Source: Clostridia bacterium (GTDB lineage: Bacteria; Bacillota; Clostridia; Oscillospirales; Butyricicoccaceae). Taken from it: a stretch of DNA of 6,004 bases. Positions 5,861 to 6,004 of this stretch are shown here, piece after piece. Numbering within the stretch: position 1 is the stretch's first letter; every line of letters begins with the position of its first letter. The stretch lies in the NCBI GenBank assembly GCA_017396925.1, contig JAFQKM010000240.1:1-6004 (forward strand), in the 5' to 3' direction. The translations under genes were made by a program, and so were the position numbers. The notes below the pieces were generated by a model. It was given only the letters and a program-made list of their open reading frames with translations, was not told the DNA's origin and did not search any database.

Positions 5861-6004
5861 TGTTTTTCCGGCGACATGCGCGGCGGAAAAACACCCTGAC
5901 CCGCGTGCAGCTCCGCAGAGCTGCCGCGAAACCGATCCGCAGATCGGAGCCGAATTGGCGCGAGGCACCGAAGCCTCCTTAGAGGCGGTTCCGAGAGTCA
6001 GACA
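5861..6004. repeat. Multi-hairpin structured element, copy B
   Basis: This copy has the same plan as copy A. Hairpin 1 is TGTTTTTCCG (5861-5870) with CGGAAAAACA (5884-5893), enclosing a conserved ACATGYG loop. Hairpin 2 is GCAGCTC (5907-5913), loop CGCA, GAGCTGC (5918-5924). Hairpin 3 is CCGATC (5932-5937), loop CGCA, GATCGG (5942-5947). Hairpin 4 is GCCTC (5973-5977), loop CTTA, GAGGC (5982-5986), with ACC/GGT (5967-5969, 5987-5989) extending it past a small bulge. TGAC (5897-5900) can pair with GTCA (5997-6000) as the closing helix. Conserved single-stranded stretches include GCGAAACCG and TTGGCNCGAG. On the minus strand a terminator follows 15 nt after hairpin 1. The right edge coincides with the window end, so the true boundary may lie slightly beyond. 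Confidence 0.75.

Noticed and set aside
287..6004. Composite transposon formed by the two direct copies A and B
   Set aside because: The enclosed genes are ordinary chromosomal functions, no transposase or target-site duplication is seen, and the copies are diverged; they look like independent dispersed copies.

Overview
The window looks like chromosomal DNA of a GC-rich Gram-positive gut anaerobe, most likely Clostridia of the Oscillospiraceae/Ruminococcaceae type (Faecalibacterium, Subdoligranulum or Gemmiger-like). This is inferred from strong GGAGG-type ribosome binding sites, GC-rich third codon positions, AT-rich spacers, U-tailed intrinsic terminators and the gene families present. No species can be named from the sequence alone.

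Layout. Positions 1-265 hold the 3' part of a CsoR/RcnR-family metal-sensing repressor. Positions 287-420 hold a GC-rich element made of several hairpins (copy A). A 70-residue free-standing heavy-metal-associated (HMA) metal-binding protein follows (460-672), then a P1B-type metal-transporting ATPase (743-2599) and an intrinsic terminator. A monocistronic NYN-domain protein of unknown role (2759-4189) ends at a terminator that also works for the convergent gene. That gene is an AbgB-like M20 amidohydrolase (5702-4317, minus strand) with its own sigma-A-like promoter. The right end holds a minus-strand terminator and a second copy of the hairpin element (copy B, 5861-6004). A short remnant of the same element (4287-4314) lies against the amidohydrolase stop codon.

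How the genes work together. The repressor, metal-binding protein and ATPase form a plausible metal-efflux module: sensor, cytoplasmic metal carrier and export pump. The ATPase has no N-terminal metal-binding domain, and the small HMA protein would supply that function in trans. Its membrane motifs (CPC, a TM7 Lys and a TM8 DxG) are those of the Zn/Cd/Pb class, while the repressor shows a Cys-His-Cys ligand set best known from Cu(I) sensors. The NYN and M20 genes have no evident link to the metal module.

Most notable feature. Copies A and B align without gaps over their first 104 positions. Three hairpins are kept while their paired bases change together, which is the signature of selection on, or descent through, a folded nucleic acid. 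I do not recognise the family; it could be a structured RNA or a small mobile or dispersed element.
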